From Candidatus Omnitrophota bacterium (lineage in GTDB: Bacteria; Hinthialibacterota; Hinthialibacteria; Hinthialibacterales; Hinthialibacteraceae): 64,000 nt of DNA. Positions 29,284 to 37,984 of this stretch are shown here, one piece after another. Made by a program: the position numbers and the translations under genes. Position 1 is the first letter of the stretch. Each line of letters starts with the position of its first letter. Below the pieces are notes generated by a model that worked only from the letters and a program-made list of their open reading frames with translations, was not told the DNA's origin and searched no databases. The DNA lies in the NCBI GenBank assembly GCA_040755155.1, contig JBFMBP010000054.1:1-64000 (forward strand), in the 5' to 3' direction.

Positions 29284-29826
29284 TTACTCGTCGCTGCTTT
29301 TCGCGAAACGGCGCATTCCTTCTTCCGCTAGAGACCGAATTTCGGGATGGAGGGATTGGAGATATGGGCGAATGCGTTCTGCGGCTTGCGCGGCGAAGGA
29401 CGAGTGGATCGGTCCGATGCGGTTGACGGCCCATAACGCGCCCAGAATCGCGAAATTTTCTTTTACGGAATTTTCTTCTTCCAGTTCCAAAACGCCGAGG
29501 AGCGGCGCGAGAAATTCCGGCAGCGCCTCATGATTCTCCGCCAGAATAGCGCCAAGGGCTTGAGGCGCCATCCATGCGATGTTGCCCGATTCGTCGTTGA
29601 GCGCCCATAAAAGCCTGCGGCAGAAATCCCGCACGTACGCCGGATCCTTTTTCACCCAAACGGAAGCGGCGGCCGCCAAGGCTTCCACTGCGCGCCAGCG
29701 AATTTCCTTGTCGGCGTCGAATGTCCGGGCGAATAATAGGCTTAGTATGGTTTTTCGTTTTTCCGCCAGCCGCCGAATGCCGTCCCAATCGCATCCTGCC
29801 AAGCAGTCGAGAATTTCGCGTTTCAT
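29284..29826 (-). CDS. HEAT-repeat protein, resembles DVU0298 family
   Basis: A 180-residue soluble alpha-helical repeat protein. HEAT-like helical pairs are visible: DKEIRWRAVEALAAAASVW, the highly characteristic LLWALNDESGNIAWMAPQAL, and HPEIRSLAEEGMRRFA. The middle motif closely recalls the small HEAT-repeat family named for Desulfovibrio DVU0298, which is widespread in sulfate reducers; this identification is from memory and should be checked. A GAGGC precedes ATG 29826. Such proteins act by protein binding; partner unknown. It sits between siroheme synthesis and apr genes. Confidence 0.65.
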   Translation of the reverse strand: MKREILDCLAGCDWDGIRRLAEKRKTILSLLFARTFDADKEIRWRAVEALAAAASVWVKKDPAYVRDFCRRLLWALNDESGNIAWMAPQALGAILAENHEALPEFLAPLLGVLELEEENSVKENFAILGALWAVNRIGPIHSSFAAQAAERIRPYLQSLHPEIRSLAEEGMRRFAKSSDE

Positions 29827-30222
29827 TGAGAAAAAGCCTCGTTTGTTATTCCGTCTCGATTGATTTTAGCGCGAACCCAGCGTATAATTTATCTATCTTC
29901 CCCGTTTTAGGAAATGGAATAAAAAAGCTGTTAACCGAAATCCGCGTTTATCTTCTTTATCGATTCGCCTCAAATTTTAAGATTTTATTGGCGAAATCTC
30001 GGAATAGCCCCGTTGATTCCAGGATTTTCGCCGTATGCCTTGACTTGGTGAATTAATTATATTAGCTTGAGCGTAGTTTGCGATAATTTTTTTATGCGAT
30101 CCAGGGTTTCCGCACGCGATGCTGGAACCTATTAATGAACGCGAATGGGATTTTTTTCCCAACCGGTAACTAAGTCCGGCCTAATTCTATTCTCTTGTTA
30201 TAACTATGCGCGTTGATTTATC
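29827..30222. other. intergenic region upstream of the apr leader
   Basis: No gene is seen. It is AT-rich and separates the divergent HEAT-repeat and aprB genes, so promoters of both are expected. No firm -35/-10 pair was identified. Confidence 0.4.
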
Positions 30223-30297
30223 CCCAAGCGAGGGCGTACGGCATAATACCGTATGCCAGACGGAGGAAGGTACGCTTCCTTGGGACGGCATTTGCCG
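30223..30297 (+). ncRNA. candidate structured 5' leader of the apr operon
   Basis: A nested hairpin is visible: outer stem CCCAAG/CTTGGG (30223-30228 with 30279-30284), GAG/TTC, then GCGTAC/GTACGC (30234-30239 with 30270-30275), an inner stem GGCATA/TATGCC with a 6-nt loop (30240-30257), and a purine-rich single strand AGACGGAGGAAG. A small CGGC/GCCG hairpin follows. It lies about 300 bases upstream of aprB. No known riboswitch class is recognised; transcription is not shown. Confidence 0.4.
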
Positions 30298-30598
30298 ATA
30301 AATAGCGAATGAGCCTAGATTATTGATGGATTCTTACCGTCGATTTGGACGGAGGAATATCGAATCTATAGATGTCTATCGTCTGGGAAAGGAGGTAGGG
30401 CTTACTCGATGCTTGAGTCGATCGACGCGCGAGGAATAAGCGTTGCTTCGATCTCCTAAAACGATTTTCAAATCTGCGCCTGAACCGGCAATCCAAAGAA
30501 CCGCGAAATGGATGAGAGTTTCGGTCTACGGGGCGGGCTAATTTGACAATCGTTCCAACTTTGAACAAGAACGATCGATGGATGAGGAGGATTAATTT

Positions 30599-31036
30599 AT
30601 GCCAAGCTACGTGATTCCAGAGAAATGCGACGGTTGTAAAGCGCTGGATAAAACGGCGTGCCAATACATTTGTCCCAACGATTTGATGGCGCTCAACAAG
30701 GACATCATGAAGGCGTACAACCGCGAACCCGAAATGTGCTGGGAGTGCTACAACTGCGTAAAAATCTGTCCCACGCAAGCCGTGGAAATCCGCGGCTACG
30801 CAGACTTCGTGCCGCTGGGCGCCAGCGTCACTCCCCTGCGGAGCACCGACTCGATTATGTGGACCGTCAAGTTCCGCAATGGAATGTTGAAGCGGTTCAA
30901 GTTCCCCATTCGGACGACGGCGGAAGGTTCGGCCGTTCCCGATGGCGGTTGGAGCACCGGATCGGACGATCTCTCCAGCCCGTGCCTCTTTACCGAACCT
31001 GCATCAAGCGGTCTTCCGGCCGTGGTTACCAAGTGA
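30599..31036 (+). CDS. aprB: adenylylsulfate (APS) reductase beta subunit
   Basis: A 145-residue iron-sulfur subunit of dissimilatory APS reductase, cytoplasmic partner of AprA. Two [4Fe-4S] binding regions are intact: CDGCKALDKTACQYICPND with the family-specific insertion, and CWECYNCVKICPTQA. The tail (about 75-145) wraps around the alpha subunit in known structures. ATG 30599 follows GAGGAGG. aprA begins 13 bp after the stop, so the two are co-transcribed. Electrons should come from QmoABC encoded just downstream. Confidence 0.97.
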   Translation: MPSYVIPEKCDGCKALDKTACQYICPNDLMALNKDIMKAYNREPEMCWECYNCVKICPTQAVEIRGYADFVPLGASVTPLRSTDSIMWTVKFRNGMLKRFKFPIRTTAEGSAVPDGGWSTGSDDLSSPCLFTEPASSGLPAVVTK

Positions 31037-31049
31037 AGGAGGTGATATT

Positions 31050-32954
31050 GTGGCGAATTTCGAAACAATCGAGGTTACTACCGATCTATTGATTCTTGGC
31101 GGCGGAATGGCGGCCTGCGGCGCCGCCGTGGAAGCGGCCTATTGGGCAAAGAAAAATAACGTCAAAGTGACGTTAGTCGATAAAGCGGCGATGGACCGCA
31201 GCGGTGCGGTGGCGATGGGACTTTCCGCCATCAACCAATACGTCGGCTTAAAAGACGGCAAGAACACGTTGAAAGATTACGTGGATTACGTTCGCAACGA
31301 CCTTATGGGCATTACGCGCGAGGATTTAGTCGCTAACATCGCGCGGCACGTGGATTCCACCGTGCACCTTTTCGAAAAATGGGGGCTTCCCATTTGGAAG
31401 GACGAAAAGGGCAACTACGTGCATGAAGGCCGATGGCAACTGATGATCAACGGCGAATCCTACAAGGTCGTCGTGGCCGAAGCGGCGAAGAACGCGCTGG
31501 GCATGGAAAACATCTACGAGCGCATCTTCATTGTCGGTCCGCTGATGGATGGCAACCGCGTGGCGGGCGCCGTGGGTTTCAGCGTTCGCGAGAATAAATT
31601 CTACGTCTTCAAAGCCAAGGCCGTCATCGCGGCGATGGGCGGCGCCGTTCACGTCTTCAAGCCGCGCTCTTCCGGCGAAGGTTTGGGGCGCGCATGGTAT
31701 CCTCCGTGGAATTCCGGCTCCAGCGCTTACTTCACGATAAAGGCCGGGGCGGAAATGACCTGCCAGGAAGTGCGCTTCATTCCTGTTCGCTTCAAAGACG
31801 CTTACGGTCCCGTCGGCGCGTGGTTCCTGCTTTTTAAATCGCGGGCGACCAACGCTTTCGGCGAAGAATATATGGTCACGCGCAAAACCGAATTGGACAA
31901 TTGGGTTCCTTACGGCCATGTCAAACCTATTCCCGCCAATCTACGCAACTGGCTGGGCATGATGGATGTCATGGAAGGCAAAGGCCCTATCTACATGAGG
32001 ACGGAAGAGGCCATCAAGAAATTGTCCGAGGCCGAACCGGACGAAAAACTGCGAAAGAAAAAGCTGAAAGATCTCGAATCCGAAGCGTGGGAAGACTTCC
32101 TCGACATGACGATTTCCCAGGCTATTCTCTGGGCGGGCACGAATGTGGCGCCGGAAGAGAAACCATCCGAAATCGCCGCCGCCGAACCGTATTTTATCGG
32201 TTCCCACTCCGGCGCTTCCGGCGCTTGGGTCAGCGGTCCCGAAGACTTGGCGCCTCCCGAATACTTCTGGGGCTACCCGAATATGTCCACCGTGCAGGGT
32301 CTCTTCTGCGCGGGCGATGCTTCGGGAGCTTCCAGCCACAAATTCTCCTCCGGCTCTCACGCCGAGGGGCGCATTTGCGGAAAAGCGGCCGTCAAGTTCT
32401 GCGTGGACAACGCGGATCAGCCGAAAATCGACGCTGGAACAATCGAGAAGTTGAAAGCGGGAATTTTGAAGCCTATCGATCTTTACGAAGAGAACAAGAA
32501 AGGCTCCAGCGATCCCGACATCAATCCCAACTACATCAAGCCGAAAGCGTTCATGTTCCGTCTCCAGAAGATTATGGACGAATACGCCGGCGGAGTTTCT
32601 TCCCAATTCAAGACTAGCAAGCCATTGTTGGAAAAAGGACTGGAACTGCTTGGCTTCCTGAAAGAAGACTCGGAGAAGCTGGCGGCGGAAAACCTGCACG
32701 AACTCATGCGCTGTTGGGAAAACGTCCACCGCATGTGGCAGGCGGAATCGCATGTCCGTACGGTCATGTTCCGCGAAGAGACGCGATGGCCGGGTTACTA
32801 TTACCGCGCCGATCTTCCGAAAATGGACGAAAAGAATTGGAAATGCTTCGCCAACTGCCTGTGGAATCCTGCCACCGGCGAATGGAAGATGATCAAGCGG
32901 GAAATTATTCCCATGTATAAGGAAGCGGGAGATTATGAACTGCTCGGAGGTTGA
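31050..32954 (+). CDS. aprA: adenylylsulfate (APS) reductase alpha subunit
   Basis: A 634-residue flavoprotein that reduces APS to sulfite and AMP. The FAD-binding start (LLILGGGMAACGAAVEAA) and family stretches RSGAVAMGLSAINQY, RFIPVRFKDAYGPVGAWF and GSHSGASGAWVSG are intact. The GTG at 31050 is the start: AAGGAGGTGAT lies directly before it, and the upstream part of the open frame lies within aprB. Length is normal. A strong hairpin follows the stop, before the qmo genes. Reductive or oxidative branch assignment needs a tree. Confidence 0.97.
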   Translation: MANFETIEVTTDLLILGGGMAACGAAVEAAYWAKKNNVKVTLVDKAAMDRSGAVAMGLSAINQYVGLKDGKNTLKDYVDYVRNDLMGITREDLVANIARHVDSTVHLFEKWGLPIWKDEKGNYVHEGRWQLMINGESYKVVVAEAAKNALGMENIYERIFIVGPLMDGNRVAGAVGFSVRENKFYVFKAKAVIAAMGGAVHVFKPRSSGEGLGRAWYPPWNSGSSAYFTIKAGAEMTCQEVRFIPVRFKDAYGPVGAWFLLFKSRATNAFGEEYMVTRKTELDNWVPYGHVKPIPANLRNWLGMMDVMEGKGPIYMRTEEAIKKLSEAEPDEKLRKKKLKDLESEAWEDFLDMTISQAILWAGTNVAPEEKPSEIAAAEPYFIGSHSGASGAWVSGPEDLAPPEYFWGYPNMSTVQGLFCAGDASGASSHKFSSGSHAEGRICGKAAVKFCVDNADQPKIDAGTIEKLKAGILKPIDLYEENKKGSSDPDINPNYIKPKAFMFRLQKIMDEYAGGVSSQFKTSKPLLEKGLELLGFLKEDSEKLAAENLHELMRCWENVHRMWQAESHVRTVMFREETRWPGYYYRADLPKMDEKNWKCFANCLWNPATGEWKMIKREIIPMYKEAGDYELLGG

Positions 32955-32992
32955 TTCGCCGAGCCGTTAGTTTCATCCCTTTCATGAATTTG

Positions 32993-33025
32993 CCCTCCGG
33001 ACGTCTCGCAAGAGCATCCGGAGGG
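32993..33025 (+). terminator. strong hairpin after aprA
   Basis: Nine-base stem CCCTCCGGA/TCCGGAGGG with a 15-nt loop, then ATTCCTTCCCTT. The tail is not a pure T run, so it may act as a partial terminator or mRNA-stabilising structure that sets apr expression above qmo. Confidence 0.6.
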
Positions 33026-33069
33026 ATTCCTTCCCTTGACAGGAAGGACGATTGTTGCCGAGAAAATAG

Positions 33070-33390
33070 ATGAATGAGAGAAATTCGAATCTTACTCCGG
33101 CTTGCGCCCCTCCTGTTCAGAGCGCAGCGGAGGGTATTTACGCCTGTCCGCATTGCGGCGCCGCGATGCGGAAATGGACGACTCCAGCCGGCTCTAGTTG
33201 GGGGGAGAGCGTTCAATACGTCTGCTTCAACGACGAATGCCCTTACTATGCAAGAGGGTGGAATTGGATGCAATCGCAATACAACGTCCGCGCCTCCTAC
33301 CGCCATCGCTACGATCCCCTCACCGGCGAAAGCGGCCCTGTTCCGGTATGGTCTGAAGACGCTTTGAAAAGTCATATCGCCGCCGAATAA
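33070..33390 (+). CDS. small zinc-ribbon (Ogr/Delta-like) protein
   Basis: A 106-residue protein with a CPHCGAAM...VCFNDECPYY pattern, a four-cysteine zinc ribbon like that of Ogr/Delta-type proteins. The rest is polar with aromatic residues (YARGWNWMQSQYNVRASYRHRYDP). Small zinc-ribbon genes between aprA and qmoA are a recurring feature of sulfate reducers as far as I recall. The role is unknown; it could help assemble the Apr-Qmo link or act in regulation. The ribosome binding site is weak. Confidence 0.65.
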   Translation: MNERNSNLTPACAPPVQSAAEGIYACPHCGAAMRKWTTPAGSSWGESVQYVCFNDECPYYARGWNWMQSQYNVRASYRHRYDPLTGESGPVPVWSEDALKSHIAAE

Positions 33391-33518
33391 TGACGAAAAC
33401 GAAAACGGAGCGAAGAGAGGAGATAAAAAAAAATTTACAATTATGACGCCGCTCGCCGGCGAGCGGTGGGAAAACAACTTTGGCTTTAGAACGCAAACGA
33501 TAGATAGTAGAAAACAAC

Positions 33519-34352
33519 ATGAATGAAATTGCGCGCCTCAAGGAAACCATCCTGAAAGATTACGACCGTTTAACGGAGAAGGATTCTTTCTGTTTTCATT
33601 GTCATAAACAAATCCCCTGTTTCAACAAATGCTGCGCGGATGTGAATATCTTTCTTACGCCCTACGACATCCTGCGCATGAAGCGGCGGTTGGGCGTAAG
33701 TTCCGAAGAGTTTTTGGATCATTATACGATTCTGCCCATCGACCGCAACCAAAAATACCCCATTGTCCTCCTTAAAATGCTCGATACGGAAGACGTTCGG
33801 TGTCCTTTCGTGAATCCCGCGGGCTGTACGATCTATGAAGACCGTCCATGGGCTTGCCGCATGTACCCCGTCGGCCTGGCTTCTCCCAATGACAACGAAT
33901 CTCCGGAAGGGAAGTTTTTCTTCCTCTTGGAAGACCCGATTTGCGAGGGTTTCAAGGAAGGCAAAGAGTGGACGATCGGCGAATGGATCGAGGATCAGGG
34001 AATCGAAGAGTACAACGAATTGGGCGAACTCTTCAAACCCATCATTCTTCACGAGCGCATGAGAGACGATTCTCCGCTCGATCCCAAGAAAATCGAATTG
34101 TTTCATATGGTTTGCTATAACCTCGACGCCTTCCGGCGCTTCGTCTTCGAGAGCCGTTTTTTGCAAATGTTCGAGGTGGACGAGGAAACGCAAAAACGCA
34201 TCCGGGACGACGATGTCGAATTGATGAAATTCGGATTCGAATGGTTGAAATTCAGCCTCTTCGGCGAGAAGACGATCGCCGTGAAGCCCGAAGTATTGGA
34301 AGCGAAGAAAAAGGAACTCGCGGCGGCGAAATCTTCGCCGCTCCAGAAATGA
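33519..34352 (+). CDS. YkgJ-family cysteine-cluster protein
   Basis: A 277-residue cytosolic protein with the YkgJ/CxxCxxCC-type cluster: CFHCHKQIPCFNKCCADVNIFLTPYD, then CPFVNPAGCTIYEDRPWACRMYPVG. Such proteins bind zinc or an Fe-S cluster through these cysteines. The C-terminal 120 residues are helical and charged. It lies 26 bp before qmoA and is likely part of the same transcript. A role in metal-cluster maturation of Apr/Qmo is a reasonable guess from context only. Confidence 0.7.
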   Translation: MNEIARLKETILKDYDRLTEKDSFCFHCHKQIPCFNKCCADVNIFLTPYDILRMKRRLGVSSEEFLDHYTILPIDRNQKYPIVLLKMLDTEDVRCPFVNPAGCTIYEDRPWACRMYPVGLASPNDNESPEGKFFFLLEDPICEGFKEGKEWTIGEWIEDQGIEEYNELGELFKPIILHERMRDDSPLDPKKIELFHMVCYNLDAFRRFVFESRFLQMFEVDEETQKRIRDDDVELMKFGFEWLKFSLFGEKTIAVKPEVLEAKKKELAAAKSSPLQK

Positions 34353-34378
34353 CACTCCGAAGGAATGGGAACCAACCA

Positions 34379-35629
34379 ATGACATCCAACGGGAAAAAAA
34401 TCGTCGTGATCGGCGGCGGAGTGGCGGGAATGACCGCCGCGTTGGAAGCCGCTGAAACGGGATATGACGTGGTTTTGGTGGAGAAAGAAGCTTATCTGGG
34501 CGGACGCGCTGCGCGAATGCATCGCTATTTCCCCAAAATGTGCCCTCCCACGTGCGGCATGGAAATCAATTTCAAGCGCCTGCGCAGTAATCCGCGCGTT
34601 ACGATCTATACTTTGGCGAAAGTGATTCGCGTAACCGGCCAGGCGGGGGATTACGAAGTAACGATCCAAAAAAAGCCGCGCAGAGTAAAGGATAACGCCG
34701 TCATTTCCGCCGAGATTCTGGAAAAATTAACCTCGGAGCGGGATAACGATTTCAATATGGGCATGAATAAAACCAAGGCGTTGTACTATCCCCATCCAAT
34801 GGCGTTTCCGGCGCAGTACGTCCTCGACGCTGAAGCGTTGTCCAAGGAAGACCGGACGTATTTGGAAACGGAATGCGCCAACGCCGTCGATTTTAACGCG
34901 GAGCCGGAAGAGATCGCCGTCAAAGCGGGCGCTATCGTCATCGCAACGGGTTGGCGGCCTTACGATGCCCGCAAAATCGAAAACCTGGGATTCGGGCGCT
35001 GCGCCAACGTTATCACCAACGTCATGATGGAGCGTCTCGCATCGCCGGAAGGTCCAACGGGGGGCAAACTCGTCCGTCCTTCCGACGGCAAGGAGATCAA
35101 GCGCGTCGCGTTCGCCCAATGCGCCGGATCGCGGGACGAAAAGCATCTTCCCTACTGTTCGGCGGTTTGCTGCATGGGATCGCTGAAACAAGCGCGCTAC
35201 GTATTGGAGCAATCGCCCGAAGCGTCCGTGACGATTTTCTACATCGACATACGCACCATCAGCCGCCATGAGAAATTTTATTACGAGCTGATGGAAGATA
35301 AGCGGGTAACGTTCGTAAAAGGCAAAGCGGCGCAGGTGACGGAGAATCCGGCGACCGGCGATCCTATTGTCGAGTTGGAAGACGCCGTCGCCGGGAAGAA
35401 GAAGAAAGAAACGTTCGATCTCGTCGTGCTTGCCGCGGGCATGGAGCCGAATACGGCGGCGGAGAAGATTCCATGCGAAGGGATCGTTTACGACGAATAC
35501 GGATTCGTGGTGCGGGAGGAAGGAGCGAAGGGCATCTTCGCCGCCGGATGCGCGCAACGTCCCGTTGACGTGGCTCGCGCGGCGCGCCAGGCAACCGGCG
35601 CGGCTCTGAAAGCTATACAGTGCATGTGA
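34379..35629 (+). CDS. qmoA: quinone-interacting membrane-bound oxidoreductase, subunit A
   Basis: A 416-residue HdrA-like flavoprotein, cytoplasmic part of QmoABC, which passes electrons from menaquinol to APS reductase. FAD motif IVVIGGGVAGMTAALEAAE at the N-terminus, the family CPPTCGMEI segment (about 58), a central FAQCAGSRDEKHLPYCS with the cysteines, and a C-terminal FAD-binding GIFAAGCAQRP. ATG 34379 fits the family start (MTSNGKK); the open frame to 34241 overlaps the YkgJ gene. qmoB starts 13 bp downstream. Confidence 0.95.
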   Translation: MTSNGKKIVVIGGGVAGMTAALEAAETGYDVVLVEKEAYLGGRAARMHRYFPKMCPPTCGMEINFKRLRSNPRVTIYTLAKVIRVTGQAGDYEVTIQKKPRRVKDNAVISAEILEKLTSERDNDFNMGMNKTKALYYPHPMAFPAQYVLDAEALSKEDRTYLETECANAVDFNAEPEEIAVKAGAIVIATGWRPYDARKIENLGFGRCANVITNVMMERLASPEGPTGGKLVRPSDGKEIKRVAFAQCAGSRDEKHLPYCSAVCCMGSLKQARYVLEQSPEASVTIFYIDIRTISRHEKFYYELMEDKRVTFVKGKAAQVTENPATGDPIVELEDAVAGKKKKETFDLVVLAAGMEPNTAAEKIPCEGIVYDEYGFVVREEGAKGIFAAGCAQRPVDVARAARQATGAALKAIQCM

Positions 35630-35642
35630 AAAGGAGGCAGGC

Positions 35643-37907
35643 ATGGCAGACAAGATAGGGGTTTATATCTGCGCGGGATGCGGCATCGGCGAAGCCCTGG
35701 ATCTCGAAGCCTTGTCCAAGGCGGCGGAATCGGAATACAAAGTTCCCGTATGCAAGACGATCGCTTCTTGCCAAAACGGGGGCTTAGACCTTATACGTCA
35801 GGATGTCCAAACGGAAGGATTGAATAAAGTCGTGCTGGCGGCATGTTCCTCTCGTCAGAGTTTCGGCGCCGATCCTTTTGGATCTGGAGTGATCGTGGAG
35901 CGAGTGAATCTGCGCGAAGGCGTTGTCTGGTGCCAAAAGCCCAACGATGAAGATACGCAAATGATGGCGACGGATTATCTGCGCATGGGAATCGTCAAGG
36001 CGCAAAAATCCCAACCTTTGAGTCCCTTTGCGGAGAGCGCTCAAATCGACAAAACCATTCTCGTCGTCGGCGGCGGCGTAACCGGCATGACGGCGGCGTT
36101 CGAAGCGGCGGAAACGGGATATTCTGTGATTCTCATCGAAAAGGAAGCCGAACTCGGCGGATGGATGGCGAAATGGCCCAAGGTCGTTCCCACGCGGCCG
36201 CCTTTTCTAGAACTAGAAGATTCCAATATTTCCCACCTCATCCAGAAGGTAAAGAATCACCCGAAGATCGTTGTACGAGTCTCCACCGAAATCGATAAAA
36301 TCTTGGGCGGCCCCGGCCTCTTCGACGTTTCCTTGAAATCGAAGAATGGCGCTCCATTCGATGAGACGCCCATTCGCATCGGCGCGATCGTTCAAGCGAC
36401 GGGATGGAAGCCCTTGGAACCGGACGGTCTTGAAAATTGGGGCTATAAGAAATACGCCAACGTCATTACCAATGTTCGGATGGAAGAACTGGCGCGGGCG
36501 GGAAAAATCTTGCGTCCGTCGGACGGCAAGGAAGTTCGAAAAGCCGCCTTCATTCAATATGAGGGCAATAAAGACGAGTTCTCCTATTCCTCTTCCGTCA
36601 CTAGTTTGGTTTGTTTGAAACAGGCGCTCTACGTTCGCCGTCAATCGAGCAACGCCAAGGCGTTTATTTTTTACGATCATTTCCGTACGCCGGGCCAGTA
36701 TGAGGATTTTTACAAACGGACGCAGCAGGATCCGGGTATATTCTTGACCAAGGGCGCCATCCAGTCCGTGTTGGAAAATGCGGACGGCAGTCTTCGGCTC
36801 AACGTGCGCAATACGATGCTCGGCGAACAAATTCGCGTCGATGTGGATATCGTCGTTCTGGCGTTGGGTATGGCGCCGGTCTCCGCCGACGGCGAAGCTA
36901 TCCGCGCCTGGATCGACGCCCAAGCGGCTGTCAAGAAAGCGCTAGATGAGGGCAATAAGCCGCAGCCGGATATCCTAGCCCTTTCGGAAAAACCCAAGCC
37001 GGGCGAGCCGATTCTCAATCTCGCTTACCGCCAAGGCCCCGATCTTCCCGCCTTGGAATACGGCTATCCTGATTCGCATTTCATCTGCTTTCCTTACGAA
37101 ACCCGCCGTACCGGCGTCTACGCCGCCGGATGCGTCCGCAGTCCGATGGATGCGCCTTCCTGCCGCGAAGACGCCGAAGGGGCCGCGTTGAAGGCGATTC
37201 AATGCGTGGAAATGACCTCGCGCGGCGAGGCGGTACATCCCCGCTCCGGCGATAGGTCGTATCCCGAATTTTTCCTGCAGCGATGCACCCAATGCAAGCG
37301 CTGCACCGAAGAGTGTCCTTTCGGCGTGCTCAACGAAGACGTGAAGGGAACGCCCCTGCCCAACGCCACGCGATGCCGCCGCTGTGGGATATGCATGGGC
37401 GCTTGCCCCGAACGCATCGTCAGTTTCAAGGATTATTCCGTGGATATGGTTGCGTCGATGATTAAAGCTGTGGAGATTCCCGACGAATTCGAGGAAAAGC
37501 CGCGCGTTTTGATTCTCGCCTGCGAGAACGACGCCATTCCCGCCTTCGATATGGCGGCGCAAAAGCGATTGACGTACAGCCCCCATGTGCGCGTGATTCC
37601 GCTGCGCTGCCTGGGATCGACGAATATCGTATGGGTGGCGGACGCGCTGTCGCGGGGCTTCGACGGCATCATTCTCATGGGATGCAAATTCGGCAAAGAT
37701 TATCAATGCCATTTCATCCGTGGCAGCGAACTCGCCGACCGGCGCGGAGTGAACGTTAAGGAAAAATTAACCCAATTGGCGCTGGAAAACGAGCGGGTGG
37801 AACTGCATCAGGTGGAAATTTCCGATTGCGAAAAAATCCCGGTGATCGTCAACCGCTTCATGGAGACGATCGAAGAAGTCGGCCTCAATCCTTTCAAGGG
37901 AATGTAA
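35643..37907 (+). CDS. qmoB: quinone-interacting membrane-bound oxidoreductase, subunit B
   Basis: A 754-residue multidomain HdrA-like flavoprotein. N-terminal HdrA-type region with VYICAGCGIGEALD (1-140), FAD domain (ILVVGGGVTGMTAAFEAAE, about 140-530), two [4Fe-4S] ferredoxin motifs (CTQCKRCTEECPFG and CRRCGICMGACPERI, about 547-600) and a C-terminal MvhD/FlpD domain (about 615-754; LILACENDA, CLGSTNIVW, GCKFGKDYQCHF). This order is that of QmoB. AAGGAGGCAGGC precedes the ATG. It connects QmoA and the membrane subunit QmoC. Confidence 0.95.
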   Translation: MADKIGVYICAGCGIGEALDLEALSKAAESEYKVPVCKTIASCQNGGLDLIRQDVQTEGLNKVVLAACSSRQSFGADPFGSGVIVERVNLREGVVWCQKPNDEDTQMMATDYLRMGIVKAQKSQPLSPFAESAQIDKTILVVGGGVTGMTAAFEAAETGYSVILIEKEAELGGWMAKWPKVVPTRPPFLELEDSNISHLIQKVKNHPKIVVRVSTEIDKILGGPGLFDVSLKSKNGAPFDETPIRIGAIVQATGWKPLEPDGLENWGYKKYANVITNVRMEELARAGKILRPSDGKEVRKAAFIQYEGNKDEFSYSSSVTSLVCLKQALYVRRQSSNAKAFIFYDHFRTPGQYEDFYKRTQQDPGIFLTKGAIQSVLENADGSLRLNVRNTMLGEQIRVDVDIVVLALGMAPVSADGEAIRAWIDAQAAVKKALDEGNKPQPDILALSEKPKPGEPILNLAYRQGPDLPALEYGYPDSHFICFPYETRRTGVYAAGCVRSPMDAPSCREDAEGAALKAIQCVEMTSRGEAVHPRSGDRSYPEFFLQRCTQCKRCTEECPFGVLNEDVKGTPLPNATRCRRCGICMGACPERIVSFKDYSVDMVASMIKAVEIPDEFEEKPRVLILACENDAIPAFDMAAQKRLTYSPHVRVIPLRCLGSTNIVWVADALSRGFDGIILMGCKFGKDYQCHFIRGSELADRRGVNVKEKLTQLALENERVELHQVEISDCEKIPVIVNRFMETIEEVGLNPFKGM

Positions 37908-37984
37908 GCCGGAGCCTAGGGATGGAAAAAGAGACGCCGATGGCGTAAACGATAAATCGACGAAATCATCGGGGAGTATTCAGA

